From contig CAJINV010000012.1 in assembly GCA_905178155.1 (NCBI GenBank), positions 615,271 to 679,270 on the forward strand: a stretch of DNA of 64,000 nt. Direction: 5' to 3'. The notes beneath the pieces were generated by a model. The model did not search any database. It had not been told where the DNA came from and saw only the letters and a program-made list of their open reading frames with translations. Positions 35,497 to 46,830 of the stretch are shown piece by piece. Within the stretch, counting starts at the first letter, position 1; each line of letters opens with the position of its first letter. The DNA is from Amoebophrya sp. A120. Lineage: Eukaryota > Sar > Dinophyceae > Syndiniales > Amoebophryaceae. Made by a program: the position numbers and the translations under genes.

Positions 35497-38477
35497 TCAA
35501 GCCTCACGCCGCGCGCGGTTGCCACGCGGGGAGCGAGATCGCGAGCCAGATCGCGAGCGAGATGGCGAGCGAGATGGCGAGCGAAATCCCGAGCGCCGAG
35601 ATCCCGAGCGCCGAGACCCCGAGCGCCGAGACCGCGAGCGCGATTGCCTTCTCTGTGGTGAGGAAGAAGAGGACGGCGCCGACTGGGGCCGCGTGGCTAG
35701 TGGCGTCTTAGACATAGAGGGATCGGGCGCGGGGCGTCTAGTATCTACTCCGGCGGAAGAACCCGGAGGCGATGCCCGCCGGTAAAACTGTCTGGAATCA
35801 TCCGAGTCGGGTTCTGGGCTTCGAATCTCGTCCCCGCCTCTGCTGGGAGAGAACGGCGGAGGCCGCTTCCTGTTGCTGGAGCCGAGACGTGCTTTGGGCT
35901 CGAACTTTCTTCCTTTCGCCGGTGCGCTCGGTGAGTCTGGACTACGCAACTCCCAACTTTCTTCTGAGCCTACGAGGGCATGCTGGGCCTGTGCATACTC
36001 CATGATGGCGTCTGCCAGAGGAGAAGTGAAGTATGCATATCAAATATGTCTGGGTCCCGATCTTTCTACTGGAAAAGAAGAAGCGCAAACCTGTGATGCA
36101 GCTTCCTATGGAAACAAGAATGCACAACGGGAACCTCGTCCAGCGTTGTATGAGTAGCAAAACAGAACCTCTCACTTTTGATGGTCATGATGAAAGAAGA
36201 TTCTCAGTGCGGCTGAGGAACAAAGCTTGCTATGCGACAATAAACATCTGAACTCAGCGTCAACATCAGGTCGGACGACCCAGACATATCTGTGTGTGAT
36301 ATGAAGTCCTCAAATTTGAGGAAGTCCTTCAGACTTCTTTCCACTAGGAGTGCGAGATCGTGCAAACAAGGCCCATGCTTCCCTCGGACTACGTCGTCTA
36401 CGTCCAGTTTTCTCCAATCCACGAATAGCGATAGCGTTGGCGTACCGTCACCATCTACGCGTTCGCGACGTTCGATCAAGCCTAACTCCCGTATTGCATC
36501 CCGGTGTCCACAACTATGAAACTTATGAACCGCCCCGTGGTGCCCAGTCCAATTCAAACAGGATGGCCCAAGCCCACCATTGAACCAATCCGGCGGGTTT
36601 GTGTGACTGTAAGACGTGGTGATCAGGTGCGGCAGGTGGCTCCGAAGTTCTTGGAAGTCGAGGTCTGGAGAGCGAACCTGGTTAGGGGCGCCGGTTCCGT
36701 TAACATGGGTAGTAAAACTGCGTTCGCTGACGAAAATGTTGGCGTAGGGCACCTGTTTTAAACATCCCCTCGATACAGCGAAGATTGAGTCGTGGCAGGG
36801 TTGATTCGGACCGAATTGTCTGTACTTGTTCAGCGGAATATGAGACCTCTCGGTTTCGGGGTCGTTCAGCATGTGAACCAGGCCTACCGGCTGTCGCCGG
36901 CCTCCGGGTTGATGGCGATCAAACGGTACACCGATGGTTGACTTTATGGCCCGAATCGCTTGCAGAAACGCAGTTTGAAAATCTGGTGGTAGCTGCCCCT
37001 TCGCACCGCTCGCACCGTGGAGGGCTTTGGCCTCCTGCGGTAGCTCCGTGGTGGAGCTCTGACAGAAAATGTCACCCTCATACGTGCCTGTTTTGTCGCG
37101 CAAGGTCCCAGGGTCATAAAATTGTCCCGGCGCCCAATTCCGTGCCCCCAGGCAGAGGCTGTGCACGCAGCAATTGTGATGGCATCGGCAGTACTCTACG
37201 TGCGTGCACGTCTTAGGAGTGGGAATTTGATCCATTACGTGATGAAGCCCATCCTTATCTTCATAGCACAGTAGGCAGTGGCGCTCAAGTGGCTGGAGCT
37301 GAGCAAGTAGGCGCCGGATGTTGGTTTCGTTCCAGTGCTGCAAAAACAGCGCCATAAAATCGCGAAAGAGGGGGCGCTCCCAAGATGTAAAATCGTCGTC
37401 CCTTATTTGCGCTACGTCACAAAGCACCGAACCCTGCCGGACCTTGGACATTGCGTCTTGCGTGCAGGCCCACTTGTGAGCGTACCATGCCCCCTGTCCA
37501 TGCCCAGGGCCGGACGCGGGGGAATTGGATTTCCATTTCCTCCACCCCTGCCCCTCATACTGGTTACTCAGCCATGGCATTTCCCGGAATTTCTCTGCGA
37601 CCGGTTCGCGTACGTGTTTACTTTTCCAGGGAGAAGACCACGGAGTCTCTACTCCTCCTTGGTCAGTCCCGCTACGAATCTTTTTATTTGCTGACGATTC
37701 CGATCCCCCAGCTGCGACGCCGTCGCAGAGGTTTGGTTGTATACCAGTACCACGGGAGGTGGCGTTACCTTCAAGGAGATGAGACGCGCACGCGGTGGTT
37801 GCGGTCGACTCGTTCCTGCGTTCGTGTTCCCGCACGCGTTGCCTCAGCAATTCCAGTGTGTCATTCACTACCCGCGACAACACGAAGTCGGCAACTTCGT
37901 CGGTAAGGGTCTTCTGATACCGCTTTTGCGCCTGGGAGTAGTGAGCCTGGCCCATCATGTTGAAAAAGTGCCCCGCTCCCGAAAGTTGGAAATGCTTCTG
38001 ATGCAAAGTTTCCATAAAACGCAAACTTTTTCTCTTGCTAGTCCGATCGCAACCCCACACGCTACCACCTACTGGAAGCCCACAGCCAAACCTGTCAACT
38101 TTTTGTCTTGCATGGAAGGACTGTATCAACGAGTCTTCCCGGGGATCCAGAGTCTAGTCGTGGCGCAAAGCAACCGTTACAACACGACAAGTTGTCCGGC
38201 TCTTGGTGGGACTTTTTTAAACACTATATACTTTGGTAATGGTTGTATTCTGAAAAAAGGGAAGTTTCCTGTGACGCTGATGCATGCAGCTATGGGGAAA
38301 ATATTTCCATCGAAAGAAATTGGAATTACTACTTCCGCGTTCTAGAGTAGAGGCGTTCTTCAACATGGTATGAGCCGTCTTTTCCACGTCCGTTTCTTGA
38401 GGGAGCACAAGGCCAACGCCGCGAACCCCAACAGAGAACTTCCAGAACCTATTAGTATTCTCCGACCACGCGTCCAT
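35497..38477 (-). CDS. Unrecognised protein with Cys/His-rich core and C-terminal RS-repeat tail
   Basis: Downstream exons 35497..36026 and 36302..38134 are well supported; a first exon 38333..38477 (ATG at 38477) joined by a GT-AG intron is my best guess, giving 835 residues. I recognise no family. Visible features: a Cys/His-rich patch around HCLLCYEDKDGLHHVMD and CTHVEYCRCHHNCCVHSLC that could bind zinc, and a C-terminal arginine-serine tail (SRSRSRRSGSRRSG and similar) typical of splicing-factor RS domains. Only one, diverged, introner element. Composition is more ordinary and the coding sequence has fewer Asn/Gln runs than in the kinase and DPH6 genes. Could be lineage-specific. Confidence 0.6.
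35530..35645 (-). repeat. Coding microsatellite-like repeat (RS tail)
   Basis: Repeated GCGAGCGAGAT and CCGAGCGCCG units on the + strand encode the Arg-Ser repeats of the protein tail on the minus strand. Confidence 0.8.
36032..36301. mobile_element. Introner element, family A (diverged)
   Basis: 270 bp, TATGCATATCAAATATGTC / CCCAGACATATCTGTGTGTG then ATA. Flanking repeat TGAAG perfect. Removal joins KFEDF to TSPLA, linking the core to the RS tail. Confidence 0.9.
38135..38332 (-). other. Possible GT-AG intron at the 5' end of the RS-tail gene
   Basis: 198 nt. Donor CGGAA|GTAGTA, acceptor CGGGAAG|ACTCG. Joins TLERG to NSLIQ in frame. Chosen because it links two protein-like frames; other acceptors are possible. 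Confidence 0.4.
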
Positions 38478-38813
38478 GGAAGCCGGGTGCTCCGACTCCA
38501 CCAGTTTCGAGAGGAGGCATGGAGGATACTTTCTTATGTCGAATAGCGAACAAGAGTATTCCTCGATAATATCACACAGAAAAGCACAGCACCAGTAACA
38601 GCACCTATACAATATTCGAAGTAAAAATGATAATTCGCCATTATCATTCTTGTATACCAGTTTCTTTCAAGGCCTCGTATTAGAAATTCTTTCCCCGCTT
38701 CTCTGATTCCACCTGGTCCGCATCGTAGTCTCAGGCACAGGCTGCATCTTGCATAAACGAAAAAGTGCCTGTCCTGCTGAAGCTAACTCAGCATCATCAA
38801 CACAGCGAACTAC
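38478..38813. other. Short intergenic gap
   Basis: 336 bp between two minus-strand genes; nothing recognisable. Confidence 0.4.
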
Positions 38814-40681
38814 TTAGTGATGCCAGCACATCATGCACAACTGCAGGCCGAATAATCTCGAACCAATCAAGGTCGTGCTGTGAGTGTACATGTTGTCATC
38901 TCTGTGATATTCCGGCTCCAACCCCCCCGGTTTGGAGGAGGACATGGACGACGTGCTTCTTCTCGACATGAACTTCTTGTGGTCATCCAGCCACTGTGAC
39001 GGAAATGCCTGGTCTAGCTTCATCCCGAACGTTTGTCGGGGGAAACGTGCTGCCTTACCTGAATTCTGCAAAGCGTCGTCGCTGAGAAGCCCCTGCTTGA
39101 CCAGTTCATACGCAGGGACGTATCGGCCCCAGATGGCTGCGAACTCTCTTGCCAGGTTCGCGACGGCGTCTCTCAAATTTCGCAGCTTCTCCTGCGGCTG
39201 AAGAACACGAGAGTTGGCGCGAGCGATTAGCGAGGACATCGCGTAGTTACCTGCCCCCAGTGCTGGCTCCGCCCTGCTCCCTGGCGTGTGCAGTATGTTT
39301 GCGCCGCCTAATACCGGGCTTGATTCCACTTCGCCTTGATCCAATTCGAACCTGAAGCGCCGCTGCCATCTAGTGTTTTTATTCCCTGTGCCTTTCTCGA
39401 CAGCTTTCAGACCCCCGCTGCTTTCGTCATACTCCAAAACGCAACGGCGCTCCACCACTCTTCCGGCAGAAGACGCGGAGGTACCCTTGGTCATTCTTCC
39501 GTCACTCTGCGCAACCTCCAGGAAAAACTCATCCGAATCCGTGATTGTCGGGCGGCTTGAATCACGTACGATGCGACCAGGCTCCAAATCCCCGCTGCCG
39601 CTCCTGGTCCGCACGATGCGAAAAAACATCCTCGCGTCACGCCCCTTCTCCGCTTCAACATCGCTCTCGGTGGGACTGTATTCTTCCTGCAGTGCCTTTG
39701 CTCCGCTTGCAAGGAAAGCGTCCCAAAAGACCTTGAGGTGTCCGCGCGCACTTGGAGGAGGCACAACAGCCAGGGCACTAGACGCTGGCGCACTCCTATT
39801 GGCCCCGCTGGGGGAAGAGGCCTGCTCGCCCTGCTGCCGGGATGTGGATGCCTGCTGATGGGTGCTTTGTTCCATATTCAATTGCAGAACAAATCCACCG
39901 GCCGGAGAATCGTCTTCCCCGTCCGCGTTCTCGGGCGGCGAGATCACCAGCACATCCTGGTCGCTTATGTCTTCGCGCAGGGCGTCACTTTCGTCCTCCC
40001 CTTCGTCTCTGCCCCGCCCAGCTGCTGCGGAATCCTGGTACGGTTTGCGCGAAATCGTCCACCAAACAGGGTCAGTTGTGGACTCATGTGCTTCATCCAC
40101 ATATTCCGCAAATTGGGCCTCCCCATTCTCTAGTGCGTGCAGGCAGTGCTTAATCGGCTTAGAAGACCGGCCAAAAGTGTCTGGTGCACTGCCAGTGGAG
40201 ATCCCAGCAGCGCCTGGCGTCGACTCCGGAACGGCTAAGCAGATTTTGGCCTTGCCATGGTTCGGTAAGGTGAGACCGATTTGCGATTGAATTACGCCGT
40301 GGGGATATCCAGGAAAAAAACTGCGTAAGTGTAACTTTGTAGGACAAACAGCATCACGATCACAGTTTGGCTTTGCATTACAGGGAAAATCTGTGATGCG
40401 CCGATAGCACGTGAAAACACGCATGAAAATAGCCTATGACGCACATCCAGCATGACAAGCGTATACACTTTTGCATTTCCTGCATCACAGACTTACACTT
40501 ACACAGTTTTTTTCTTGCATAGGGGAGCACGTACGAATAGGTAATCGGTCGTGTACACATGTCGGAAAACCTCGATGAGGTGGATGACAAGGAAGTCCCC
40601 TCCTGGGGTGGCCAGCTGCGCTGCCAAGCTCTTTCCGACCTCATCGTCGGAGGTATCCAGTGCAAAAGCAGAAACTGGCAT
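38814..40681 (-). CDS. Unrecognised 548-residue protein
   Basis: Exons 38814..40300 and 40522..40681, 1,647 nt, ATG at 40681. No family recognised. The N-terminus (MPVSAFALDTSDDEVGKSLA) is compact, the middle acidic and Ser-rich (GRDEGEDESDALRED), and the C-terminal third has a helical, Ala/Arg-rich stretch (LRNLRDAVANLAREFAAIWG, then RYVPAYELVKQG). The following gene has a loosely similar pattern (SVNKLFEVYGTHYATYQELG), so distant paralogy is possible but unproven. One introner element. Confidence 0.7.
40306..40521. mobile_element. Introner element, family J
   Basis: 216 bp, TATCCAGGAAAAAAACTGCG / CAGTTTTTTTCTTGCATA, inner GTAAGTGTAA repeat. Flanking repeat GGGGA perfect. Removal joins FVRAP to HGVIQ. 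Related element at 60828. Confidence 0.92.
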
Positions 40682-41322
40682 ACTTCACACCGGTCGCATA
40701 TCACCACAGAACAGCGCTCTGCGAGGAGAAGTGTAGAAGTTCCCTTCTCTTTTACAGAAAACACTCACTATCATCTGTCTGCAGTGGCAAAAACATGTCA
40801 GCCAGTAAAACAAAGCAAAGCAATGCATTCTACTTCTCAGCCCGCAAATCATATACGCGATGCCAAATCAATACAAGGCCAAGTCGCTTATATATTCGCA
40901 AAAATTTATACAAATAAATCCCCGACGAGGGAAGTTTCGCTTTAAGCAGGTATCAAGCAAAGGAATGCACATAATGAAAGGGGTGCGCTGGCGATTGCGA
41001 CACATAGACTCGCCAGGTTTGCTTTTGCGCTCCATAGTACCTTCCGAGGCTTTTGCTGTCCTGGGCCAAGTCACGTTGCAAAGCTTTCTTGTATGGAAGC
41101 AAAACCCTGAAGCAAGTCCTGCGCGTGTTCGTCTTCGTTCGTGCATCATACAACATACTATAGAAAATATATCTTTCTTCTGAATGAGATCATGCCCACT
41201 CTTTTTCAATTCTCTCTTGCTTTGCACTTGCGGCTTACAACACACACATGTCACGCAGCTCTACATGGGTCTCGACCTCGAGGGAAAAAAATTGCGCTAC
41301 CTTTATAGCTGAACAAGCTGAG
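40682..41322. other. Intergenic gap
   Basis: 641 bp between minus-strand genes. Only short frames; nothing supported. Confidence 0.4.
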
Positions 41323-42673
41323 TCACGCTACGTCCATGTTCACAAATTTGTCTTGGTTTCGATAGGTTTTGCATCTGGGTAGCCTCAGGACAAACTCCGG
41401 CAGGTCGACGTACCTTGCGGCCCGCAGCAAGGCCAAGTCGCTTGCGTTTGAGGTTGTGGCTTTACGGGATCGTGACAGTCCGGAGTTTGAAGCCCTTTGC
41501 GAGTCGTCGGTGCCCTCATGATTTTCAAGATAATGTCGGGAATAACCACCCCCGCCCTCAAGAGTGATCGGGGCCAAAATATTCCCACCTCCCCCTCCTC
41601 CGGCTGCGGGCGCTGGCTTTGAGCCAGGCGGGTTATGAACGCCCGCCACGGCCTTGGCGCCAATACTAACCGCGGTCGCGCTGTGACTCGCTCTCGTGAT
41701 TCCGACATGAACAGCCTCCCTGGCGGATACCTGAAACTCCTCGGTCTCCTCCTCGCTTTGATCAAATTTACCCAGCTCCTGGTAGGTGGCGTAGTGCGTC
41801 CCGTAGACTTCGAATAACTTGTTGACGCTTTTTCTGATGGCTGGCGCGAGCTTGGTGCACAACTGGATATCATGATCTACGTGTGCTGCTGCTGGATCCA
41901 CTGCGCCCTCACTTCTTCCACTTGCGCTGTGCGCGGCGGTCTTTGCGCTGCTTGCTCTACTGCTATGGCTAGCGCACAGTACTCCGAGGTACCGCATCAG
42001 GCTCGAGTATTTCAGAGAGGGTTCTGTTTTCGTTCTATCTGTTGCCCCCCTCTCTAGCTTCAGCAGCAGCCGCTCCTTCGCGCTTGTGCTCTCCTTGTTC
42101 GCACCAGTGGCAGCCATGTGCTTTTGCTCGACCTTCTTTAGGGCCTCCTGCACGAGGTTGGAGACGCTTTGCAACATCTGCTGTAGACCTTCACTTAGGC
42201 GAATGCGCTTGCGAGCTTCGGCACTTAACGTATCAAACTCGAAGTCATACTCGGGCCTGTGCCCGTTTTCTCTTTGGCGGTCACTATAGCGGTTGCGTCC
42301 GAACTCGTCCCAGCTGTCTCGGATTGTTTCGTCTTTGGAGCCATGGTGTGCAGTGCAAATATGTCTGGTTCTGCATGCGGTGTTGAATGCTAGATGATGT
42401 ACTTAACTGTCAGTCAGACGAGAAAAACTTGCAGTGCCTGGTGAGCAGGAAGAGTCACGCACCCCTTTCCACGCTGCAACGAGGGGATTTCTCAGGCAAA
42501 TTAGGCATGGAAGAGCGCCCTCAGATCCCGTGAAGGTGCTACACCTCGTCCATCACGGACGTCCGCATGCATTTTTGCAGTCCCAGACATATTTGCAGTT
42601 GATATGCGGTGGTACCTGCCTGCAGCCCGGGCTTCCACAGCACCCTGAAAGCCCAGGGCTGTGATGCCGCCAT
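41323..42673 (-). CDS. Unrecognised 362-residue protein
   Basis: Exons 41323..42342 and 42605..42673, 1,089 nt; ATG at 42673 begins MAASQPWAFRVLWKPG, and the frame continues through the element into GSKDETIRDSWDEFGRN. No family recognised. Visible: a charged N-terminal part, a helical LVQEALKKVEQKH segment, and a Gly-rich linker. The C-terminus reads RNQDKFVNMDVA. One diverged introner element near the 5' end, whose boundary is set by frame rather than by a clear repeat. Start choice is moderately secure. Confidence 0.6.
42347..42604. mobile_element. Introner element, family A (degenerate)
   Basis: About 258 bp. Left end TGTGCAGTGCAAATATGTC (first bases mutated), right end CCCAGACATATTTGCAGTTGATA. 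No clear flanking repeat. The frame needs 262 nt removed (42343-42604), a 4-nt rather than 5-nt extra. Confidence 0.72.
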
Positions 42674-43134
42674 GGCCAGAAGTTTCGAGCTCGGAAATGC
42701 GCGCGTCATAGTATTGAGATCCCGTGCTGAGGGCAGAACTCGTTGCGCCCCGGGTCCTGCTTGTGCGCGTAGTTCTCACACCGTTGCTCGGTCTAACGAA
42801 TCGAGCTCCATGCCTTCGGTTGTTCTCGCGGGTTATCAGCATGAGAAGTGGCCCGAAGAGTTTGATGCGTTGCAAACTTACCATCAAATCATACATTATC
42901 ATGGAAGCTTTATGTATTACGGGGATCCCTATGCGCCTCAACAACCCATGGTCAATCACTTAGGCTTCGCGGCCGAGTCCTTGGGGCATGATAGATTTCG
43001 GAATGGTGATTAGCGCTAACTACGAAGGAAAGCGAGTGTCACTTTGTTTCAAAGTCCCAGCTAGTTTTGTAGCTTCAACGCGACTGCGACAAACGCAACT
43101 GATCTTAGCCCTTCGGCGTCGCAGCTTGTTACTT
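42674..43134. other. Intergenic gap
   Basis: 461 bp between minus-strand genes; a plus-strand frame across it is treated as spurious. Nothing else seen. Confidence 0.4.
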
Positions 43135-44587
43135 TCATATAGCGCAACTTTGCATCTTCTCTGGGGTAGGGGCACTTTTCAATATGATACGGGCTTGCTG
43201 CGCTTTCGAACAAGCTGCGTCGAGCTCGTCGTGTTTCCTTTTCGCAGCTTTCTTTCGCTCCATCAAAGTATGCGTGGCAAAAGTTGCATCGCACCGGCAA
43301 AAAATGCATAATGACAGTTTGTTTAATATTTGCCCGGGAAAACACAGGAGAAGTTTGCCACACATTTATTGCAAGTGCTGCGAGATCTGGCACTACTTAC
43401 GATGCAATATAATCGCAAGTACTGCGAGTACGGTGCAGCTGTTGCCATGCATACAAAGCCGTCCTCTCCTGGCGAAGCCTCTGTGCCTCCTGCCCGTCAG
43501 TTTCTGCCTTTGCCTTCGCCTGCAGCTCAGTGTAGTCCTTTAGGCGTTGTTCCGCGATGGCCTCGGCATCTTCGAGATCCTTATACTCGCCTTCCGCCGC
43601 GACTTTTTCTGCTGCGAGAGGGAGTTGCTGTTCGTCATCGGCATCAAAAAAACCAAAGATGGGAAGTCCGCGCATTTCCGGCTTCACGCTGTTTATGACA
43701 GTTCTCACGCGCTGATCGACCGTTTTTCCCCACACCTTGACACCACGAAAAACCCCGGCTCGATCTAGCGTCGCGAATGCGTCTTCGGGAGAGCCTTCCA
43801 TTAGTGTTCTGGTACTACCGATGCCGCAAGCAGGACGATCAGACTTACCACTTGGTGGTTGTGGTTTTGCCGCAGCTCCAGCAGGAGCAGCACCCTGAGC
43901 GGTAGATCCAAACTGCGCCGCATATTTGGCATTGGCCGACTGCAAGAGCCCGCCTGATTTTTCTGCGGATAAGAGATTTTCGCTCGCTATATTCTTCTTG
44001 TCCGTTTCCGCTCTAGAAGGGATATGCTAGTGGACCACTCCTCCTCCCCTCATTTGTCATGCACAATACCAAATTCACATTCAGTGTCAAGAGTTTGGTC
44101 CTTGTGGACGTGGTTGCATCAGAAGTTTTGCGAGTTCAAACTGTCGCTGTCCTACGCGTGCGCGTCGGGCGTTTTCATGCAAAGAGAAACTGCATAATTT
44201 GTATAGCAGGTCGCTTACGTCAACTATTGGTGTTGCTAGAAACTACACCTTCCAAATCAATGGGAGGTGGGAGAGTTGTCCACTATGATAGGGTAAGGAG
44301 GTGGCTCCGCCTTTGGTCTTTGCTTCGGGCTTGGGAATCGTCACCAGTTTAGCGGGAAGTCGGGTTCTGTTGTCCACCTCCGCTGCAGCCTTTGCGCTGC
44401 TGGACGAAGCATCCTCAGCGTCTGCCCCAGCCGCGACGTCGATGCCGGCTTGCAATTTGTATCCCAAGGCGAAACAGATTTTTGAACGCCCGACTCCGTT
44501 GTCGAAGTGCAGGGACATGCGCAGAAGCATGCTGCTCGCTGCCGCGAGGGCAGATTTCCGCATCCAACCGCGATTGTGGACGATCAT
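43135..44587 (-). CDS. Unrecognised protein with charged coiled-coil-like C-terminus
   Basis: Exons 43135..43263, 43454..44017, 44291..44587, 990 nt, 329 residues; ATG at 44587 chosen because a T-rich stretch lies upstream and the frame further 5' looks non-coding. The frame stays open another 52 codons upstream, so the start is not certain. The N-terminal part contains GRSKICFALGYKLQAGIDVA; the middle has GVKVWGKTVDQRVRTVINSV; the C-terminal third is rich in Glu, Lys, Ala and Gln (AIAEQRLKDYTELQAKAKAE), consistent with a coiled coil. No family recognised. Two diverged introner elements. Confidence 0.65.
43269..43453. mobile_element. Introner element, family B (diverged)
   Basis: 185 bp, TATGCGTGGCAAAAGTTGC / GCAGCTGTTGCCATGCATA. 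Flanking repeat CAAAG perfect. Removal joins ERTAL to MERKK and carries the frame to a stop at 43135. Confidence 0.9.
44023..44290. mobile_element. Introner element, family C (diverged)
   Basis: 268 bp, TATGCTAGTGGACCACTCC / GAGTTGTCCACTATGATA. Flanks AGGGA and GGGTA (3 of 5). Removal joins ATSLP to SRAET. Confidence 0.85.
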
Positions 44588-46830
44588 TTTGAAGAAGATC
44601 TTAATAAGCTTTTCACGAAAAAAAAATATAATTTCTACTCCCCTTACCACGACAAGGTGAGCGCATACAGAAGTTTTACTTTTGAGTCCAGAAACGGCGA
44701 CTTCTACACGCGAAGGACAAGGAACTACCCTCACCAGATCCAAAAGGACACGTGATCACGACTAGCCTATAGTGCTTGTACACGAAAAATGAAACGGGCG
44801 AAATCAATTGCGGTGCTCTTGTTGTTGCAGAAGATGTTGATGTGCTGAGAGTACTTAATCTTGTTCAAGTGCTTTATCTTATTTTTTCTTACAATTTTTT
44901 ATCAGAAATAAATCAATGCCAAGAGATGAGAAAAAATTTTCTTCTTTCGAAGTCTCGAGCCTTTCAACAGATGAAAAAGCTCGGAAGTTGTTGTGCGAGA
45001 TATAGCTGTAAAGAGATTTTTTGCGTCATAAACAAGAATGATTCAGGTTTCAAGAGAGACCTTTGATAGTCTGATGTTTCAGATCTTTCTACCTTTTCAA
45101 CGCAAGCAGGAGGTGGTCTACTACTTATTTCAGTTGATACGAGAGGACGGCTTGCAGTAGAGGATTGATTTAGCTTTTACACGACGAAGAATTTTCCTTG
45201 TACTAGCTTTTTGAGAAGCTGCAAGAAAAGCCTGCGAGGAGTGAGGTCAGTTTGTATAGATACTGATTAAAAGCCTGTCGTGGGGATTATGAAAATTCAG
45301 AAAGTGTTGTAGTGACGACGTGCTAGGACTGGCTGCAACCACGGGGCGTGCAAGCGAAACGAGAGCTATGAAGCAGCTCAGCTTCGTACTTAATTTTCAG
45401 CACAGTGATCGAGAGCATGATGATCTTCACCGCAAATATAATTGAACTCCAGATGAACACCATCCAGAAACTAAGCCATTCGGGTGGATGAACACCATCA
45501 AATGTTGGGATCCGGGCTGGTAGATCGGAGAGAATAACTGCTGGATCACCATGCTGATGCGTCATCTTGCGGCTTTCTTGATCAAATTCATTTTGCAGAA
45601 CCCGGATCCACCTGGAGGAACTCCTGAACCCCACGAGATCGTCGTACTATACAGGAGACCTCCACGCCCCACGCGTTCTTGTTGGCAGAGTGTAAAAGCT
45701 TGGAACTGCATGGCTTCGTGATCATGATGAAGGTCTTTGGGCTCAAGATCGCAAAGATCTGAAAACGCGTTTGCTGGATCTGCATCTGCATTCTTGATCT
45801 TGTGTCGATCCTCTTGTGCTTCTGCTGGTGTCAGTGTCTCCTGGATCTGCATTGATCACATCTGCTGACGATCTTGATTCTCTTCGCATGCTTCGTTGTT
45901 GGTTGTTAGCAAGATGACGATAATTTCTTTGGATCGGTCGAGGAATATACGCCAGTCTTGCCCGCGAGAGGACATTAGGAGCAGCTCTGCTGGTCGGTGC
46001 TCAGCACCAGCAGCGGCTATTTCTTTGTATCGCTTTTTAAAAATGTCTGTGCTTGCTACTCAAATTCACTTACTTACTTTATTCATAATCTTACACGAGT
46101 GAAGGCCAATGCCAATCTGAACAACATCCTTCACCTAGCAAGCGGATGAAAGCATAAGGCACACATTTGCAGCATTGTTTTTCCATTCAATCATACACGG
46201 AACAAGATCCTCTCCAGCTTATGCAAATACGTGGTAGAGCCTATCCGTATTTGCTCTCCGCAAGTTAACAAAGTTTGAAAACTCAACATGCAGAGCACTT
46301 TTATGTAAAAAAACATCTCTTGACATCTCGTACTCGTCCTAAGTAGAAATTAAAAAAAGTTAACTTTTCTTTCTTTTTTAAAGTTTTCTTTGTAGTAGTG
46401 GCTGTGGCGCGCAACAGAAATGCGGCCTGAGAGTTACTTTGAGCGAGCTTGAGGTACTAAAAGCCACTGCTCGGTTGCATAGAAATCAAAGTCGTGAACA
46501 TGTTGATCACTGGCCAGCTGCTGTTTTCTTCTTTGTCTCCTCCCATCGAAATGGCAGCGATTTGTTAAATTAATTATGGTGGATTTGTTTGATTCGTGCT
46601 ACATCGCCGAGCAAAAAAAAATAAACGTAAAATATTGATTTGCCCGAAGTAATTCATGTCGTACTAATATGTGCGACACCGGTTCATCTCTTTTCCGTAG
46701 ATCCGCTTGCTCATAACTAGGTGCGAAACTTGTAGAAGTGCAACGCACTTTTCGTCTGTACTTGAACTAGTCACGACTGATTTAAGATGCAACTTAGAAG
46801 CACGAGTCGTGGTCAAGACCACCACCGCCT
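44588..46830. other. Mostly gene-free stretch
   Basis: About 2.2 kb, AT-rich, with only one weak coding candidate (45323-45852). No introner element, no repeat of note. Confidence 0.45.
45323..45852 (-). pseudogene. Possible small membrane-protein gene broken by a frame change
   Basis: A frame from ATG 45852 (MQIQETLTPAEAQEDRHKIK) and an overlapping frame ending at 45323 together look like one protein with a hydrophobic segment (SFWMVFIWSSIIFAVKIIML). They are in different frames and I see no introner element or GT-AG pair that joins them. Could be a degraded gene, an undetected intron, or chance. Confidence 0.25.

Noticed and set aside
38130-38612. TTG-type start codons near 38129 and 38612
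   Set aside because: Not expected in nuclear eukaryotic genes; an ATG at 38477 with a short intron explains the frame better.
42609-43013. Plus-strand open frame of 134 codons overlapping an element and the start of a minus gene
   Set aside because: No domain; it overlaps the well-framed minus-strand start MAASQPW and the introner element.
44776-45066. Plus-strand frame of 96 codons
   Set aside because: Low-complexity AT-rich translation, no domain, opposite to the gene direction of the whole window.
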